Shown piece by piece: positions 1 to 8,977 of a DNA stretch of 64,000 nucleotides (position 1 is its first letter; each line of letters starts with the position of its first letter). This DNA comes from Pseudomonadota bacterium (lineage in GTDB: Bacteria > Pseudomonadota > Gammaproteobacteria > Steroidobacterales > Steroidobacteraceae). Below the pieces are notes generated by a model that did not search any database, was not told the origin of the DNA, and saw only the letters and a program-made list of their open reading frames with translations. The stretch covers positions 1 through 64,000 of the forward strand of contig JAKCDC010000003.1 of assembly GCA_021838635.1 (NCBI GenBank), in the 5' to 3' direction. The position numbers and the translations under genes are program-made.

Positions 1-2
1 TC

Positions 3-2141
3 AGGCCCGGTCAAGGCCGGCCTGCACGCACCACCTGCCTCACCGCAGCCGCCACTGCGGCACTGGCGGTGAGCGGCATTCCGGCCCGCGCCGCGCCGGC
101 ACGGCGTCTGGCGGATATCGTGGTGACCGCCACCCGGATCGCGATGCCTGCCTTCGACGTGCCCGCCTCGATCACCAGCGTCTCCGGGGCCGAGTTGCGC
201 GACGACACCCTCGGCATCAATCTCGCCGGGGGCGTGCGCTCGGTGGCGGGACTGCTGGTGCGCAACCAGTACGATTACGCCCAGGACCAGCAGGTGTCCA
301 TTCGTGGGATCGGAGCCGGCTCTGCGTTCGGCGTGCGCGGCGTACGTATCTATCAGGACGGTATCCCGCAGAGCGGACCGGACGGTCAGGGCCAGGTCTC
401 GCAGTTCAACCTCGGCTCCGCGCAGCGCGTCGAGGTGCTCGAAGGACCGTTCTCGGCCCTCTACGGCAACTCCTCCGGCGGCGTGATTCAGATTTTCACC
501 GCCTCGGGCAAAGCGCCCGGCTCGCTGCGCTTTGATCTGGGCTTCGGCAGCTTCGGAGCGGTGCGCGCCGGCGTCGATGCCAGTGATGCGCTCGGCAAGC
601 TGCGCTACAACCTGAACTTCACGCACTTCTCCTGGCAGGGCTTCAGGCCGCAGCAGAAGGCGCGCAGCGAATCCTTCAACGGCAAGGTGAACTACGCCCT
701 CAGCACGCGCAGCTCGCTCACGTTCGTCGCCAACGTGCTGTCGCGGCCCGATTCGCTCGACGCCCAGGGACTCACCGCCGCGCAGTTCGCCGCCCACCCG
801 GACCAGACCGCCGCCGGCGCCCTCGCCTTCCATACCCGCAAGACCCTCGATCAAGAGGAAGGCGGACTGATCTTCAAGCACAAATTCGGTGCGCACCAGC
901 AGCTGCGCCTGATGGGGTATTACGGTCACCGCAGTGTGCTGCAGTTTCTCTCCATTCCCGTGGGCGCGCAGTTCGCTCCGGCAAGCTCCGGCGGGGTTGT
1001 GGATCTGCACCGCGATTTCGGCGGCGGCGACGCCCGCTGGAGCCTCAAGACCCACCTCGCCGGGCACGCGCTCGCCTGGGTCGCCGGGGTGAGCTACGAC
1101 ACGCAGAACGAGCAACGTCGAGGGTACAACAACTTCATCGGCCAGACGCTCGGGGTGATCGGGGCGCTCCGGCGCAACGAAAACGATATTGCGCGCAACA
1201 TCGATGAATATACCCAAGCGAGCATCTCGCTCTGGCGGCACTGGAGCATCATGTTCGGAGTGCGCCACAGCGAAGTGAAGTTCATCACCCAGGACCATTT
1301 CATCACCCCGGGTAATGGCAATGATTCCGGCGGCGTCACTTACACGGCCACCTCGCCGGTCGCCGGGGTACTCTACGCGCCACTTGACTGGCTGCACCTG
1401 TACGCGGCCTTTGGCCAGGGATTTCGCACGCCGCTCGCCTCAGAGCTCGCCTACCAGCCCGACGGGGCCCCGGGCCCGAATTTCGCGCTACGCCCGGCGC
1501 GCAGCAACAACGGGGAGGTTGGCGCGAAGGTGCGGATCGGACGGAAACTCAACGCCTCCGTCGCAGCATTCCTCACTCACACCAACGAGGAGATCGTCGT
1601 CGTCACCGACAGCGGTGGACGCACAACCTATCAGAATGCCGGGCGGACGCGCCGCAGCGGCATGCAGGCCTCGCTCGCGTATCACTTCCTGCCGCTCTGG
1701 CACCTGCAGTTCGCCTACACCTACGTCGATGCGGTGTACATCGATGGATTTCGCACCTGTACCACCGTGCCATGCGCGCTTCCGACGCAGCTCATACCGG
1801 CCGGCAACCGTCTGCCGGGCGTGCCGCGCAACAGCGCCTATGCGAAAGTGATCTGGGGCGGCCGGCGCGGCTGGCACGGGAGCCTGAGCGGGCAGTACCT
1901 CGGATCAATTCCCGCCAATGAAGCGAACACGGCGCGCGCCAGCGGCTACTCGGTCTTCAACCTCAGTGGTGGATACCGCACGGCCTTTGGCACGCAGCGC
2001 CTGGAGGTCTTCCTGCGGGTGAACAATCTGCTCAACCGGCGCTACGTCGCGGCGGTCATCGTCAACCAGGCAAGCGGAGCGTACTTCGAGCCCGCGCCCG
2101 GCATCAACGTTCTGGCTGGCGTAAGCCTCACTTTACGTTGA
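3..2141 (+). CDS. TonB-dependent outer-membrane receptor, 5'-truncated by window edge
   Basis: Outer-membrane active transporter that takes up a ligand using energy from TonB/ExbBD. The frame is open from base 3, and the residues before Val23 (Thr/Ala-rich, ending in an AxA-type site) look like the end of a signal peptide, so the true start lies left of the window and the GTG at 69 is not the start. After it comes a TonB-box-like DIVVTATR, then a plug domain (glycine- and valine-rich, with RVEVLEGPFSALYGNSSGG near residue 140) and a long region of alternating aromatic/polar strands typical of the 22-strand barrel. The last residues (VSLTLR) do not end in the usual aromatic. It converges with the sigma-54 activator gene, overlapping it by 9 bp. 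The ligand cannot be read from sequence; proximity to a PQQ alcohol dehydrogenase makes a cofactor, metal chelate or substrate possible. Confidence 0.9.
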   Translation, partial: RPGQGRPARTTCLTAAATAALAVSGIPARAAPARRLADIVVTATRIAMPAFDVPASITSVSGAELRDDTLGINLAGGVRSVAGLLVRNQYDYAQDQQVSIRGIGAGSAFGVRGVRIYQDGIPQSGPDGQGQVSQFNLGSAQRVEVLEGPFSALYGNSSGGVIQIFTASGKAPGSLRFDLGFGSFGAVRAGVDASDALGKLRYNLNFTHFSWQGFRPQQKARSESFNGKVNYALSTRSSLTFVANVLSRPDSLDAQGLTAAQFAAHPDQTAAGALAFHTRKTLDQEEGGLIFKHKFGAHQQLRLMGYYGHRSVLQFLSIPVGAQFAPASSGGVVDLHRDFGGGDARWSLKTHLAGHALAWVAGVSYDTQNEQRRGYNNFIGQTLGVIGALRRNENDIARNIDEYTQASISLWRHWSIMFGVRHSEVKFITQDHFITPGNGNDSGGVTYTATSPVAGVLYAPLDWLHLYAAFGQGFRTPLASELAYQPDGAPGPNFALRPARSNNGEVGAKVRIGRKLNASVAAFLTHTNEEIVVVTDSGGRTTYQNAGRTRRSGMQASLAYHFLPLWHLQFAYTYVDAVYIDGFRTCTTVPCALPTQLIPAGNRLPGVPRNSAYAKVIWGGRRGWHGSLSGQYLGSIPANEANTARASGYSVFNLSGGYRTAFGTQRLEVFLRVNNLLNRRYVAAVIVNQASGAYFEPAPGINVLAGVSLTLR

Positions 2142-4037
2142 GTCTCGAGCCCGCAGCGCGCGATACACCGTGTTGCGTGAGACACCGAGCGCGCGGGCGG
2201 CGGCCGAAACGTTGCCGCCGTGGCGCTCGAGTGCGCCGACCACCGCGCTCGAACGCAAGGACCGCAGATCGCCCGCACCGCTGCTCGGCCGACCAATGCC
2301 CTCGGGCGACAGGTCATCGAGAAAGTCCTCCGGCAGCTGCTGCGGGCCGATCCACCCCGATTCCTCGGCCATGATGCTCGCGGTGCGCAGCACATTGGCA
2401 AATTGACGGATGTTGCCCGGCCAACGGTAGCGGTGGAACGTAGCCAGCACCTCCGGGGCGACCTGCGGTGCGGTGGGGGCCTGGGCGCCAACGATTCGCG
2501 CCATGAGTGTCTCGAGGTCCGTCCGTTCGCGCAGCGCCGGCAGCCGGACTGCAAGGCCATTCAGTCGATAGTACAAATCCTCGCGGAACAAGCCGCGGCG
2601 CATCATGTCCTTCAGATCCCGGTGCGTCGCGCAGATCACCCCGATGTCGACCGGTCGCTCGCGATGCGCGCCAAGCGGCAGGACCGCCCGCTCCTGCAGC
2701 ACTCGCAGCAGACGGGTCTGCAGGGCGAGCGGCATATCGCCGATCTCATCGAGGAACAGCGTCCCGCCGTCGGCGAGGAGGATCTTGCCAGGATTGCCCC
2801 GGCGGCGGGCCCCGGTGAAGGCGCCCTCCTCGTAACCGAACAGCTCTGCCTCGATCAGCGACTCCGGGAGCGAGGCGCAGTCGACCGGGATGAACGGACC
2901 GGTGCGCCGTTCGGACTCGTTGTGGATGGCATGCGCCAGCAGTTCCTTGCCGGTGCCGGTCTCACCGAGGATGAGAATGGGAATCACGTGGCCCTGGACC
3001 TTGCGGATCTTGCCGATGACCGCGGCGATGGCCGGATCCCCGGTATCGAGATCCGCGAGCGTCGGCGCGCGCTCGGATGGGACTGGCGCGGCGGGCCGCG
3101 GCGGCGACACCGGGGGCACGGCGCGGCGGGCCGCGAGCGCATTCGGCTCGACACGCGCCAGCACCGCCTGCCCGCTGCGCAGTGTCAGGCGCACCAGCGT
3201 GCCGGCCGCACCGCGCCGCGCCAGCAGGGAAGGCACGTCGATCTCGAAGAGTGAGTCGAGCGAGCACGCGGCAAGTTGCCCGGCTGCAAGCCCCAGTAGC
3301 GAGCGGGCATTGGCGTTGGCCGCGAGCATCCGGCCCGCCTCGTCGAATGCCGCGATACCCTCCAGCAGCGTACCGAGCAGCTCCGTTCGTGGATGAAAGT
3401 GGATTCGCAGACTCTGCCCGAATTCATCAACGAACAGCTGGTTCTCGATCATGTGCGTCGAGATGCGCACCAAGCCCATGGTGTGCGGGTGATACCCTTC
3501 CTGGGGTCCGGACACGTCGAGCGCGCCGATCAGCTCTCCGCGCGGCCCGTGGATCGGGCTGCACGAACAGGTGAGGAAGCGGTTGACTGTGAGAAAATGC
3601 TCACTGCCGTGCACCAGCGTGGCACGCCGCTCGACCAGCGCCGTTCCAATTGCATTGGTCCCCTTGCTGTCCTCCGACCACAGCACTCCGGGCTTCAATG
3701 CCACCTGCTCGGCCTTCTCCAGGAAGTCTCCGTCGCCGAGTGCATGCATGATGAGACCACGCTCATCGGTCAGCAGCACCATGCTGTGGGTGTTGAGAAT
3801 CTGCTGATGGAGCAGCTCCATCACCGGCAACGCATGCAGGTACAGCGCCCGATGCTGCTCGGCAAGCTCGCTCAGCGCGCGACGACTGAGCGCACTGAAG
3901 TCCGGACGCCAACGCTCGCTCAATCCCGAGCGACGGACCCGCTCGTGCCATAGCGACACGACTTTGGAGCGCTCTGCGACGGTCAATTCGTCGGCCGCAT
4001 GCAGCGCTGACTGCAGCGCAGCGGATTCGTCTCTCAT
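2133..4037 (-). CDS. Sigma-54-dependent activator of AcoR type (GAF-AAA+-Fis)
   Basis: Enhancer-binding protein that remodels sigma-54 RNA polymerase by ATP hydrolysis. The 634 residues show an N-terminal sensory region with a GAF-like domain (about 60-190, including GVLWSEDSKGTNAIGTALVE) and a PAS-like stretch (about 210-290). The central AAA+ domain has Walker A GETGTGKE, the sigma-54 contact loop GAFTGA and Walker B FLDEIGDM. The C-terminal Fis helix-turn-helix is NVSAAARALGVSRNTVYRAL. This layout is that of AcoR-family activators, which often control acetoin, alcohol and aldehyde oxidation. It lies directly beside the PQQ-dehydrogenase operon, whose divergent control region has two sigma-54 promoters and paired palindromes, so it is the obvious local regulator. 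The inducer is unknown. Confidence 0.93.
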   Translation of the reverse strand: MRDESAALQSALHAADELTVAERSKVVSLWHERVRRSGLSERWRPDFSALSRRALSELAEQHRALYLHALPVMELLHQQILNTHSMVLLTDERGLIMHALGDGDFLEKAEQVALKPGVLWSEDSKGTNAIGTALVERRATLVHGSEHFLTVNRFLTCSCSPIHGPRGELIGALDVSGPQEGYHPHTMGLVRISTHMIENQLFVDEFGQSLRIHFHPRTELLGTLLEGIAAFDEAGRMLAANANARSLLGLAAGQLAACSLDSLFEIDVPSLLARRGAAGTLVRLTLRSGQAVLARVEPNALAARRAVPPVSPPRPAAPVPSERAPTLADLDTGDPAIAAVIGKIRKVQGHVIPILILGETGTGKELLAHAIHNESERRTGPFIPVDCASLPESLIEAELFGYEEGAFTGARRRGNPGKILLADGGTLFLDEIGDMPLALQTRLLRVLQERAVLPLGAHRERPVDIGVICATHRDLKDMMRRGLFREDLYYRLNGLAVRLPALRERTDLETLMARIVGAQAPTAPQVAPEVLATFHRYRWPGNIRQFANVLRTASIMAEESGWIGPQQLPEDFLDDLSPEGIGRPSSGAGDLRSLRSSAVVGALERHGGNVSAAARALGVSRNTVYRALRARDST

Positions 4038-4147
4038 CCGACCCCCCCCTCAGCGTACCCCAGGCACTACTGCGGATTTTCTCTTGTGCGCTACCCTATC
4101 GCGTTCGACGCCGCACTGTACAGTACGGTGAAACCGAGACCCGCACC

Positions 4148-4177
4148 CGCCCCGTCGGGGCACAGCCCGACGGGGCG
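4148..4177 (-). terminator. 12-bp perfect hairpin after the dehydrogenase/cytochrome operon
   Basis: Arms CGCCCCGTCGGG and CCCGACGGGGCG flank a six-base loop. The hairpin sits between the end of the cytochrome gene and the start of the activator gene, both on the minus strand, so it would end the operon transcript. There is no clear T-tract, so it may work as an attenuator or RNA-stabilising hairpin instead. Confidence 0.55.
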
Positions 4178-4193
4178 AGCCGAGGCACGGCGG

Positions 4194-4754
4194 CTAGTCG
4201 GCTGAGGAGTGTACCGACGCGCCGGGCAGCACAGCGACGAGCCGCTTGCAGTGCGGCGGCGGCGGGTGCACACCCGAGCGGGATGCCGATGGCCGCTGCC
4301 CACAGCCACCTCCCGCGCGCGCATGCCTCGTGGGCGACTGCAGGCGACCGTGATAGAGCAGCGGCACCGCACTCGTGCTGGCCATCGCGTCGGTCAGCGC
4401 CGTCTTGCCGGGCGGAAAGCCGTTCTGCCTCAGCAGGAAGGACATGATGTCCACGTACTGCTTCGGAGTCAGCGACCCCGGCGCATAGGCCGGCATGTTC
4501 ACCGAGAGAAACAGGAAGATGTCCCGCACCTTGTAGTTGGCCTTTGGCGAGGCGAAGATCGGCCCGCGCAGCGCCGGACCGACCAGCCCCTGCTCCTGCT
4601 TCCCATGGCACGCGGCACATTTGTGCTCGTAGGCTCGATGTCCCGAGCGGGCCTGCGCAAGCGTATACAGCGCCGGTATCCCCGCCTGGCCGCGCGGGAT
4701 ACCCCACGCGGCCAGGCTCAGGGACAACACGAGCACCGCTCGGACTGTGCGCAT
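4194..4754 (-). CDS. Secreted mono-heme cytochrome c, electron acceptor of the PQQ dehydrogenase
   Basis: Small periplasmic c-type cytochrome. A signal peptide (MRTVRAVLVLSLSLAAWG) is followed by a single heme site CAACH near residue 48 and a probable Met axial ligand in NMPAYAPG. It starts 16 bases after the dehydrogenase stop codon on the same strand, so the two are co-transcribed and it probably carries electrons from PQQ to the respiratory chain. I chose the ATG at 4754 because it gives a proper signal peptide; the upstream start at 4790 would add a hydrophilic leader lying inside the dehydrogenase gene. The last 50 residues (Arg/His/Pro-rich, beyond the predicted heme fold) look unusual and may reflect a late frameshift or a lineage-specific tail. 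Confidence 0.85.
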   Translation of the reverse strand: MRTVRAVLVLSLSLAAWGIPRGQAGIPALYTLAQARSGHRAYEHKCAACHGKQEQGLVGPALRGPIFASPKANYKVRDIFLFLSVNMPAYAPGSLTPKQYVDIMSFLLRQNGFPPGKTALTDAMASTSAVPLLYHGRLQSPTRHARAGGGCGQRPSASRSGVHPPPPHCKRLVAVLPGASVHSSAD

Positions 4755-4770
4755 CGGCCGCGCGTCACGG

Positions 4771-6480
4771 TCACCGCAGTGCAAAGACATACAGGTGCCC
4801 GCCGCGCGGAATGTTCTTCAGAACCGGGACCATCTTGCCGCCCCAGATGGGCGTGCCGCCGCCCCACCCGGCGAGAATCGCCACGTACTGCTTACCGTTG
4901 ACCATGAAAGTGGACGGCGGCGCAATGACGCCCGAGGACAGCTGCGCGCTGCGCCACAGGACCCGACCGGTACGCGCATCGAAGGCATACAGGTGCCCGC
5001 GGGCCGAGCCACTGAACACCACGCCCCCGGCCGTACTCATCGCGCCCGCATCCCACGGCAGGTTGCTCTCGTGATTCCAAACCTGCCGCCCGGTATCAAT
5101 GTTGATCGCCTGCAGTGCGCCCCAGTGACGGTCGGCAGGATCATGCACGACCTGGAAGCTCTCCCCGAGGTACGGCAGACCGGGGTGGTAGAACGTGGGT
5201 GCGCCCTTCATGGTCATGCAGGTGTGAATCGTCGGCACATAGGCCAGGTGCGTCAGCGGATCGACCGAGATCGGCCACCAGTTCTTGCCACCGAGGAAAC
5301 TCGGGCAGGTGAACACCTGTTTGTTCATCGCCGGCCGCAACGCGTTGTTGGTGTATGGCACACCATTTTTGAAGCCCGCGACCGAGGTCGCGCGCGTGAA
5401 CGGCCGCGCATAGATCAACTTGCCGTTCAGCCGATTGATGGCATAGAACCAGCCATTACGATCGGCATGGACGATGGCGCGGTAGGTCGTGCCGCGATAG
5501 CGCAGGGTCGTGATCACCGGGGTGTTCACCCCATCGTAATCCCACGTATCGTGCGGAGTATACTGGTAATACCACTTGATCTTGCCGCTGCGCGGGTGCA
5601 GGGCGAGCAAGGAGTCGGTGAACAGGTTAAGCCCGGGGCGCAACTTCGCGAGCCACGGCGCCGGGTTACCTACGCCCCAGAAGAGCGTATCGGTGCTCGG
5701 ATCATAGGTGCCCGTGATCCAGGCCGAACCGCCGCCGTGCTCGTACATACCTTTTGGCCAGGTGTTGCCACCGAGGTGCCCGGGCGCCGCCGTCGTCCAG
5801 CGGCGCCACAATAACGCACCGGTTTTGGCGTTCAGCGCCTGGATGAAATCGCGCGCGCCATATTCACCGCCGGACTCCCCGACGATCACCATGCCTTTGA
5901 GGATCATCGGCGCGAGCGTCATGGCATAACCGACATCGGCGGGCTTCAGTTGCCGCTTCCAGACCACCTTGCCGGTCGTGGCATTCAGGGCGAGGACGTA
6001 GTTGTCGAGCGTCGCCATGTACACGTCGTTGCCATAGAGCGCGACGCCGCGATTGACCACGTCGCAACAGACGGTCTTGAATCCGACCCCCGGCATTGGC
6101 CAGACGTACTTCCACAGCACTTTGCCGGTGACGGCGTTCAGCGCGATCAGATGATCCTTAGGTGTCGTGATAAACAGGTACTGTCCATTGACAATCGGAG
6201 TGGACTCGTAGCCCTGCTTCAGGTGGCTTCGGTAGCTCCAGACCAGATGCAGATTCATGACGTTGTGCGTATTGATCTGCTTGAATGGCGCGAAGCTGTT
6301 GCCGGCGTAATCCCGCCGGAACATCAGCCAGCCGTTGTCCGTGGCGGCGGCGGCGAGCCGTGCGTCGGTCACCGGCGGATAAGCACCCGCCAATGCGGTG
6401 CCTGCGTACGCCAGCGCCACGAGCAGTCCCGCGCCGACGGTGCGCCGGACTCGCTGCGGCAAGGCATGAATGGTCGTCAT
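4771..6480 (-). CDS. PQQ-dependent alcohol dehydrogenase, predicted lanthanide-type
   Basis: Periplasmic quinoprotein that oxidises alcohols to aldehydes with PQQ. It is 569 residues with a signal peptide ending near AYAGTALAG and repeated Trp-docking motifs of the eight-bladed propeller (for example ALNAVTGKVLWK). The adjacent-cysteine disulfide is at Cys138-Cys139. Active-site positions of the methanol/ethanol dehydrogenase family are recognisable: Glu206 (GESGGE), Asn272 (GVGNPAPW) and catalytic Asp314. Two residues on, Asp316 (WDYDGVN) occupies the position that is Asp in XoxF/PedH-type lanthanide enzymes and Ala in calcium MxaF. No heme domain is fused; the next gene supplies one. The start at 6480 has a good ribosome site (GGGGGAG); the longer frame to 6564 would run through its own promoter region. 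Confidence 0.93.
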   Translation of the reverse strand: MTTIHALPQRVRRTVGAGLLVALAYAGTALAGAYPPVTDARLAAAATDNGWLMFRRDYAGNSFAPFKQINTHNVMNLHLVWSYRSHLKQGYESTPIVNGQYLFITTPKDHLIALNAVTGKVLWKYVWPMPGVGFKTVCCDVVNRGVALYGNDVYMATLDNYVLALNATTGKVVWKRQLKPADVGYAMTLAPMILKGMVIVGESGGEYGARDFIQALNAKTGALLWRRWTTAAPGHLGGNTWPKGMYEHGGGSAWITGTYDPSTDTLFWGVGNPAPWLAKLRPGLNLFTDSLLALHPRSGKIKWYYQYTPHDTWDYDGVNTPVITTLRYRGTTYRAIVHADRNGWFYAINRLNGKLIYARPFTRATSVAGFKNGVPYTNNALRPAMNKQVFTCPSFLGGKNWWPISVDPLTHLAYVPTIHTCMTMKGAPTFYHPGLPYLGESFQVVHDPADRHWGALQAINIDTGRQVWNHESNLPWDAGAMSTAGGVVFSGSARGHLYAFDARTGRVLWRSAQLSSGVIAPPSTFMVNGKQYVAILAGWGGGTPIWGGKMVPVLKNIPRGGHLYVFALR

Positions 6481-6559
6481 ATGAAATGCTCCCCCAATGT
6501 AATTAGCTGACCTGCGGCGGAATCGGCTCGCAAGCGACACTCCACCTGATGCGCCCGAT

Positions 6560-6575
6560 TGCAAAGGTCATGCCA
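6560..6575 (-). promoter_or_regulatory. Sigma-54 (-24/-12) promoter of the dehydrogenase operon
   Basis: On the minus strand the sequence reads TGGCATGACCTTTGCA, matching the consensus TGGCACR-N4-TTGCW at all but one position and with the required ten-base GG-to-GC spacing. Transcription would start near 6549, about 70 bases before the dehydrogenase start codon. Confidence 0.8.
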
Positions 6576-6880
6576 CCCCGCGCTGTGCACTGCGGCGGCC
6601 GCGAATCTCCTCGGTGGCGTGCATGAACCTGCAGCGCGCGGGCTGCCGCTCTCACCCTGCGACAGCGCACACCGATGAACCGCGGCTCATACGGCCGCCG
6701 TTGCGAGAATGCGACCCGATTCGCACCGCTGCGGCGGCGATTGCCGGGGAGCTGAAGCGCGCGGTCCCGCGGGGAGTGCAGCGGTACGGTTGGAACGAGC
6801 ATGCCGCCTTGCCGGTGCGCCCGCGGCCCGCACCCCGAGCGCTGCGGCACGCGCCGCACGCGGCCAGACCGAGGAGCACA

Positions 6881-6897
6881 TGTTCCGTTTTGGAACA
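6881..6897. promoter_or_regulatory. Upstream activator site 1 (17-bp palindrome)
   Basis: TGTTCCGTTTTGGAACA: two perfect six-base arms around five bases. It lies about 100 bases upstream of the predicted plus-strand sigma-54 start, the usual place for an enhancer site. The second copy follows 23 bases away, about two helical turns, as expected for a multimeric activator. Confidence 0.7.
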
Positions 6898-6903
6898 GTC
6901 AGG

Positions 6904-6920
6904 TGTTGCATATCGCAACA
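6904..6920. promoter_or_regulatory. Upstream activator site 2 (17-bp palindrome)
   Basis: TGTTGCATATCGCAACA has the same architecture as site 1: TGTTSC, five bases, GSAACA. The shared outer bases and identical arm/spacer lengths argue that both are bound by one protein, most likely the adjacent AcoR-type activator. Confidence 0.7.
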
Positions 6921-6970
6921 GCGCGGACTCCGCGGCGACGTAGAAGCGATGTTTCTGGTTCCACTTCGAA

Positions 6971-6986
6971 TGGCATGTGCCTTGCA
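6971..6986 (+). promoter_or_regulatory. Sigma-54 (-24/-12) promoter of the aldehyde dehydrogenase operon
   Basis: TGGCATGTGCCTTGCA matches the sigma-54 consensus with one mismatch. It carries the same TGGCATG-N4-TTGCA core as the divergent promoter at 6560-6575. The predicted start near 6997 leaves a leader of about 30 bases before the ATG at 7027. Confidence 0.85.
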
Positions 6987-7026
6987 GTAGGATGCTCCAG
7001 AACGAATCCACTGCGAGGCACTGTCC

Positions 7027-8547
7027 ATGTCCATCCAACCCAGCACCCATGGTCGCGTCAAGATTGCGCTCAAGACGCGCTACGAGAACTACATCGGCGG
7101 CCGATGGGTTCCGCCAGTCAAGGGGGAGTACTTCACCAACATCACGCCCGTCACCGGCGCCGGCCTGTGCGAGATCGCGCGCTCGGGCGCCGCGGACATC
7201 GAACTGGCGCTCGATGCGGCGCACCGGGCACGGGCTGCTTGGGGCAACACATCCCCGGCCGAACGCGCGCTGGTGCTGAACCGCATGGCCGATCGCATGC
7301 AGGAGAAGCTGGAGTACCTGGCCACCATCGAGACCTGGGACAACGGCAAGCCGATCCGCGAGACTCTCGCGGCGGATCTGCCGCTGGCGATCGATCATCT
7401 GCGCTACTTCGCCGGCTGCATCCGCGCGCAGGAAGGGGCCCTCAGTCAGATCGATGAGGACACCGTCGCCTACCACTTCCACGAGCCGCTCGGAGTGGTC
7501 GGGCAGATCATTCCGTGGAACTTTCCTCTGCTGATGGCCACCTGGAAGCTCGCTCCGGCACTCGCGGCCGGCAACTGCGTGGTGCTGAAGCCGGCCGAGC
7601 AGACGCCGCTGTCGATCCTGCTGCTGCTGGAGTTGGTCGGAGACCTGCTGCCGCCCGGGGTGCTCAACGTGGTCAATGGCTTTGGCGTCGAGGCTGGCAA
7701 GCCGCTCGCCTCCAGCGCGCGCATCGCCAAGATCGCCTTCACCGGCGAGACCACCACCGGCCGGCTGATCATGCAATACGCGGCGCAAAACCTCATCCCG
7801 GTGACGCTCGAACTGGGCGGCAAGTCCCCGAACGTGTTCTTCGCGGACGTATGCCGGGCGGATGATGATTTCTTCGACAAAGCCATCGAGGGCTTCGTCA
7901 TGTTCGCCCTGAACCAGGGCGAGGTGTGCACCTGTCCGTCGCGGGCGCTGATCCAAGAGTCGATCTACCCGCAATTCATGCAGCGGGCCCTGCAGCGCGT
8001 CGCACAGATCAAGCAGGGCGATCCACTCGACCCGGCGACCATGGTCGGTGCACAAGCCTCCGCGGAGCAGATGGAGAAGATCCTCACGTACCTCGAACTC
8101 GGCAAACAGGAAGGCGCCGAGTGCCTCGCCGGCGGACAACGCAACGCACTCGGCGGGCCGCTCGCCGGGGGGTACTACGTGCAGCCGACCGTATTCAAGG
8201 GCCACAACCGCATGCGCATCTTCCAGGAGGAGATCTTCGGCCCGGTCGTATCGGTGACGACCTTCAAGGACATGGAGGAGGCGCTCGCCATCGCCAACGA
8301 CACGCTGTACGGACTCGGCGCCGGCGTCTGGTCGCGCGAGGCGAACACCTGCTATCGCATGGGACGGGCGATCCAGGCGGGCCGGGTCTGGACCAACTGC
8401 TATCACGCCTACCCGGCGCATGCGGCCTTCGGGGGCTACAAGCACTCGGGCATCGGGCGCGAGACCCACAAGATGATGCTCGATCACTACCAGCAGACGA
8501 AGAACCTGCTGGTGAGTTACTCCCCGAAGGCGCTCGGGTTCTTCTGA
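7027..8547 (+). CDS. NAD-dependent aldehyde dehydrogenase (ExaC/AldB-like)
   Basis: Oxidises the aldehyde made by the PQQ dehydrogenase to the carboxylic acid in the cytoplasm. The 506 residues span the whole ALDH fold: substrate/NAD motif [13 protein letters not shown]-loop FTGETTTGR, general-base Glu262 in LELGGKSPN, catalytic Cys301 in GEVCTC, and the C-terminal [15 protein letters not shown] oligomerisation/substrate segment. This subfamily (acetaldehyde-type, with a Cys-x-Cys at the active site) is commonly followed by a DUF779 gene, as here. It is transcribed from its own sigma-54 promoter, divergently from the PQQ dehydrogenase, making one inducible pathway. Substrate length specificity cannot be read from the sequence. 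Confidence 0.95.
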   Translation: MSIQPSTHGRVKIALKTRYENYIGGRWVPPVKGEYFTNITPVTGAGLCEIARSGAADIELALDAAHRARAAWGNTSPAERALVLNRMADRMQEKLEYLATIETWDNGKPIRETLAADLPLAIDHLRYFAGCIRAQEGALSQIDEDTVAYHFHEPLGVVGQIIPWNFPLLMATWKLAPALAAGNCVVLKPAEQTPLSILLLLELVGDLLPPGVLNVVNGFGVEAGKPLASSARIAKIAFTGETTTGRLIMQYAAQNLIPVTLELGGKSPNVFFADVCRADDDFFDKAIEGFVMFALNQGEVCTCPSRALIQESIYPQFMQRALQRVAQIKQGDPLDPATMVGAQASAEQMEKILTYLELGKQEGAECLAGGQRNALGGPLAGGYYVQPTVFKGHNRMRIFQEEIFGPVVSVTTFKDMEEALAIANDTLYGLGAGVWSREANTCYRMGRAIQAGRVWTNCYHAYPAHAAFGGYKHSGIGRETHKMMLDHYQQTKNLLVSYSPKALGFF

Positions 8548-8555
8548 GGCACGCC

Positions 8556-8936
8556 ATGACGAGCGAGCGGGTGAGTGCCACCGCCGCGGCGCTGGAGCTG
8601 ATCGGGCAGCTCGTGGCGCAGCACGGTGCGCTGATGTTCCACCAGTCCGGCGGCTGCTGCGACGGCAGCGCACCGATGTGTCTGGCGCGCGGGGAGCTGC
8701 AGATCGGTGCGCAGGACGTGCACCTGGGGCAGATCGGCGGACAGCCCTTCTACATCGGCGCGGCGCAGTTCGAGTACTGGCAGCACACGCACCTGACCAT
8801 CGACGTGGTGCCCGGCCGCGGCGGAATGTTCTCCTTGGAAGGTCCGCTCGGGGTGCGCTTCATCACCCGCTCGCGTCTGTACACCCCGGAAGAGGAGGCC
8901 TCGCTGCCGTCCGTACGGCGCGGACCGGCCGGCTAA
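8556..8936 (+). CDS. DUF779 protein, aldehyde-dehydrogenase partner
   Basis: A 126-residue protein of the DUF779 family, recognised by HQSGGCCDGSAPMC (about residues 28-41) and by IDVVPGRGGMFSLEGP further on. The role is unknown. The family is almost always next to an acetaldehyde-type dehydrogenase gene, and the conserved cysteines suggest metal or redox chemistry. It starts eight bases after the dehydrogenase stop codon, so it is co-transcribed and co-induced from the sigma-54 promoter. No signal peptide is seen, so it is cytoplasmic. Confidence 0.88.
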   Translation: MTSERVSATAAALELIGQLVAQHGALMFHQSGGCCDGSAPMCLARGELQIGAQDVHLGQIGGQPFYIGAAQFEYWQHTHLTIDVVPGRGGMFSLEGPLGVRFITRSRLYTPEEEASLPSVRRGPAG

Positions 8937-8977
8937 GCCGTGCCGGTCCGCCGTCCGTTTCTGAGATAATCGAACCC

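Noticed and set aside
4148-4177. Reading the 12-bp inverted repeat as an activator binding site
   Set aside because: It lies downstream of the operon, its sequence differs from the TGTTSC-N5-GSAACA sites, and a hairpin role fits better.
4771-6480. Calling the dehydrogenase mxaF
   Set aside because: No MxaG/I or MxaJ genes nearby, and Asp316 replaces the Ala of MxaF.
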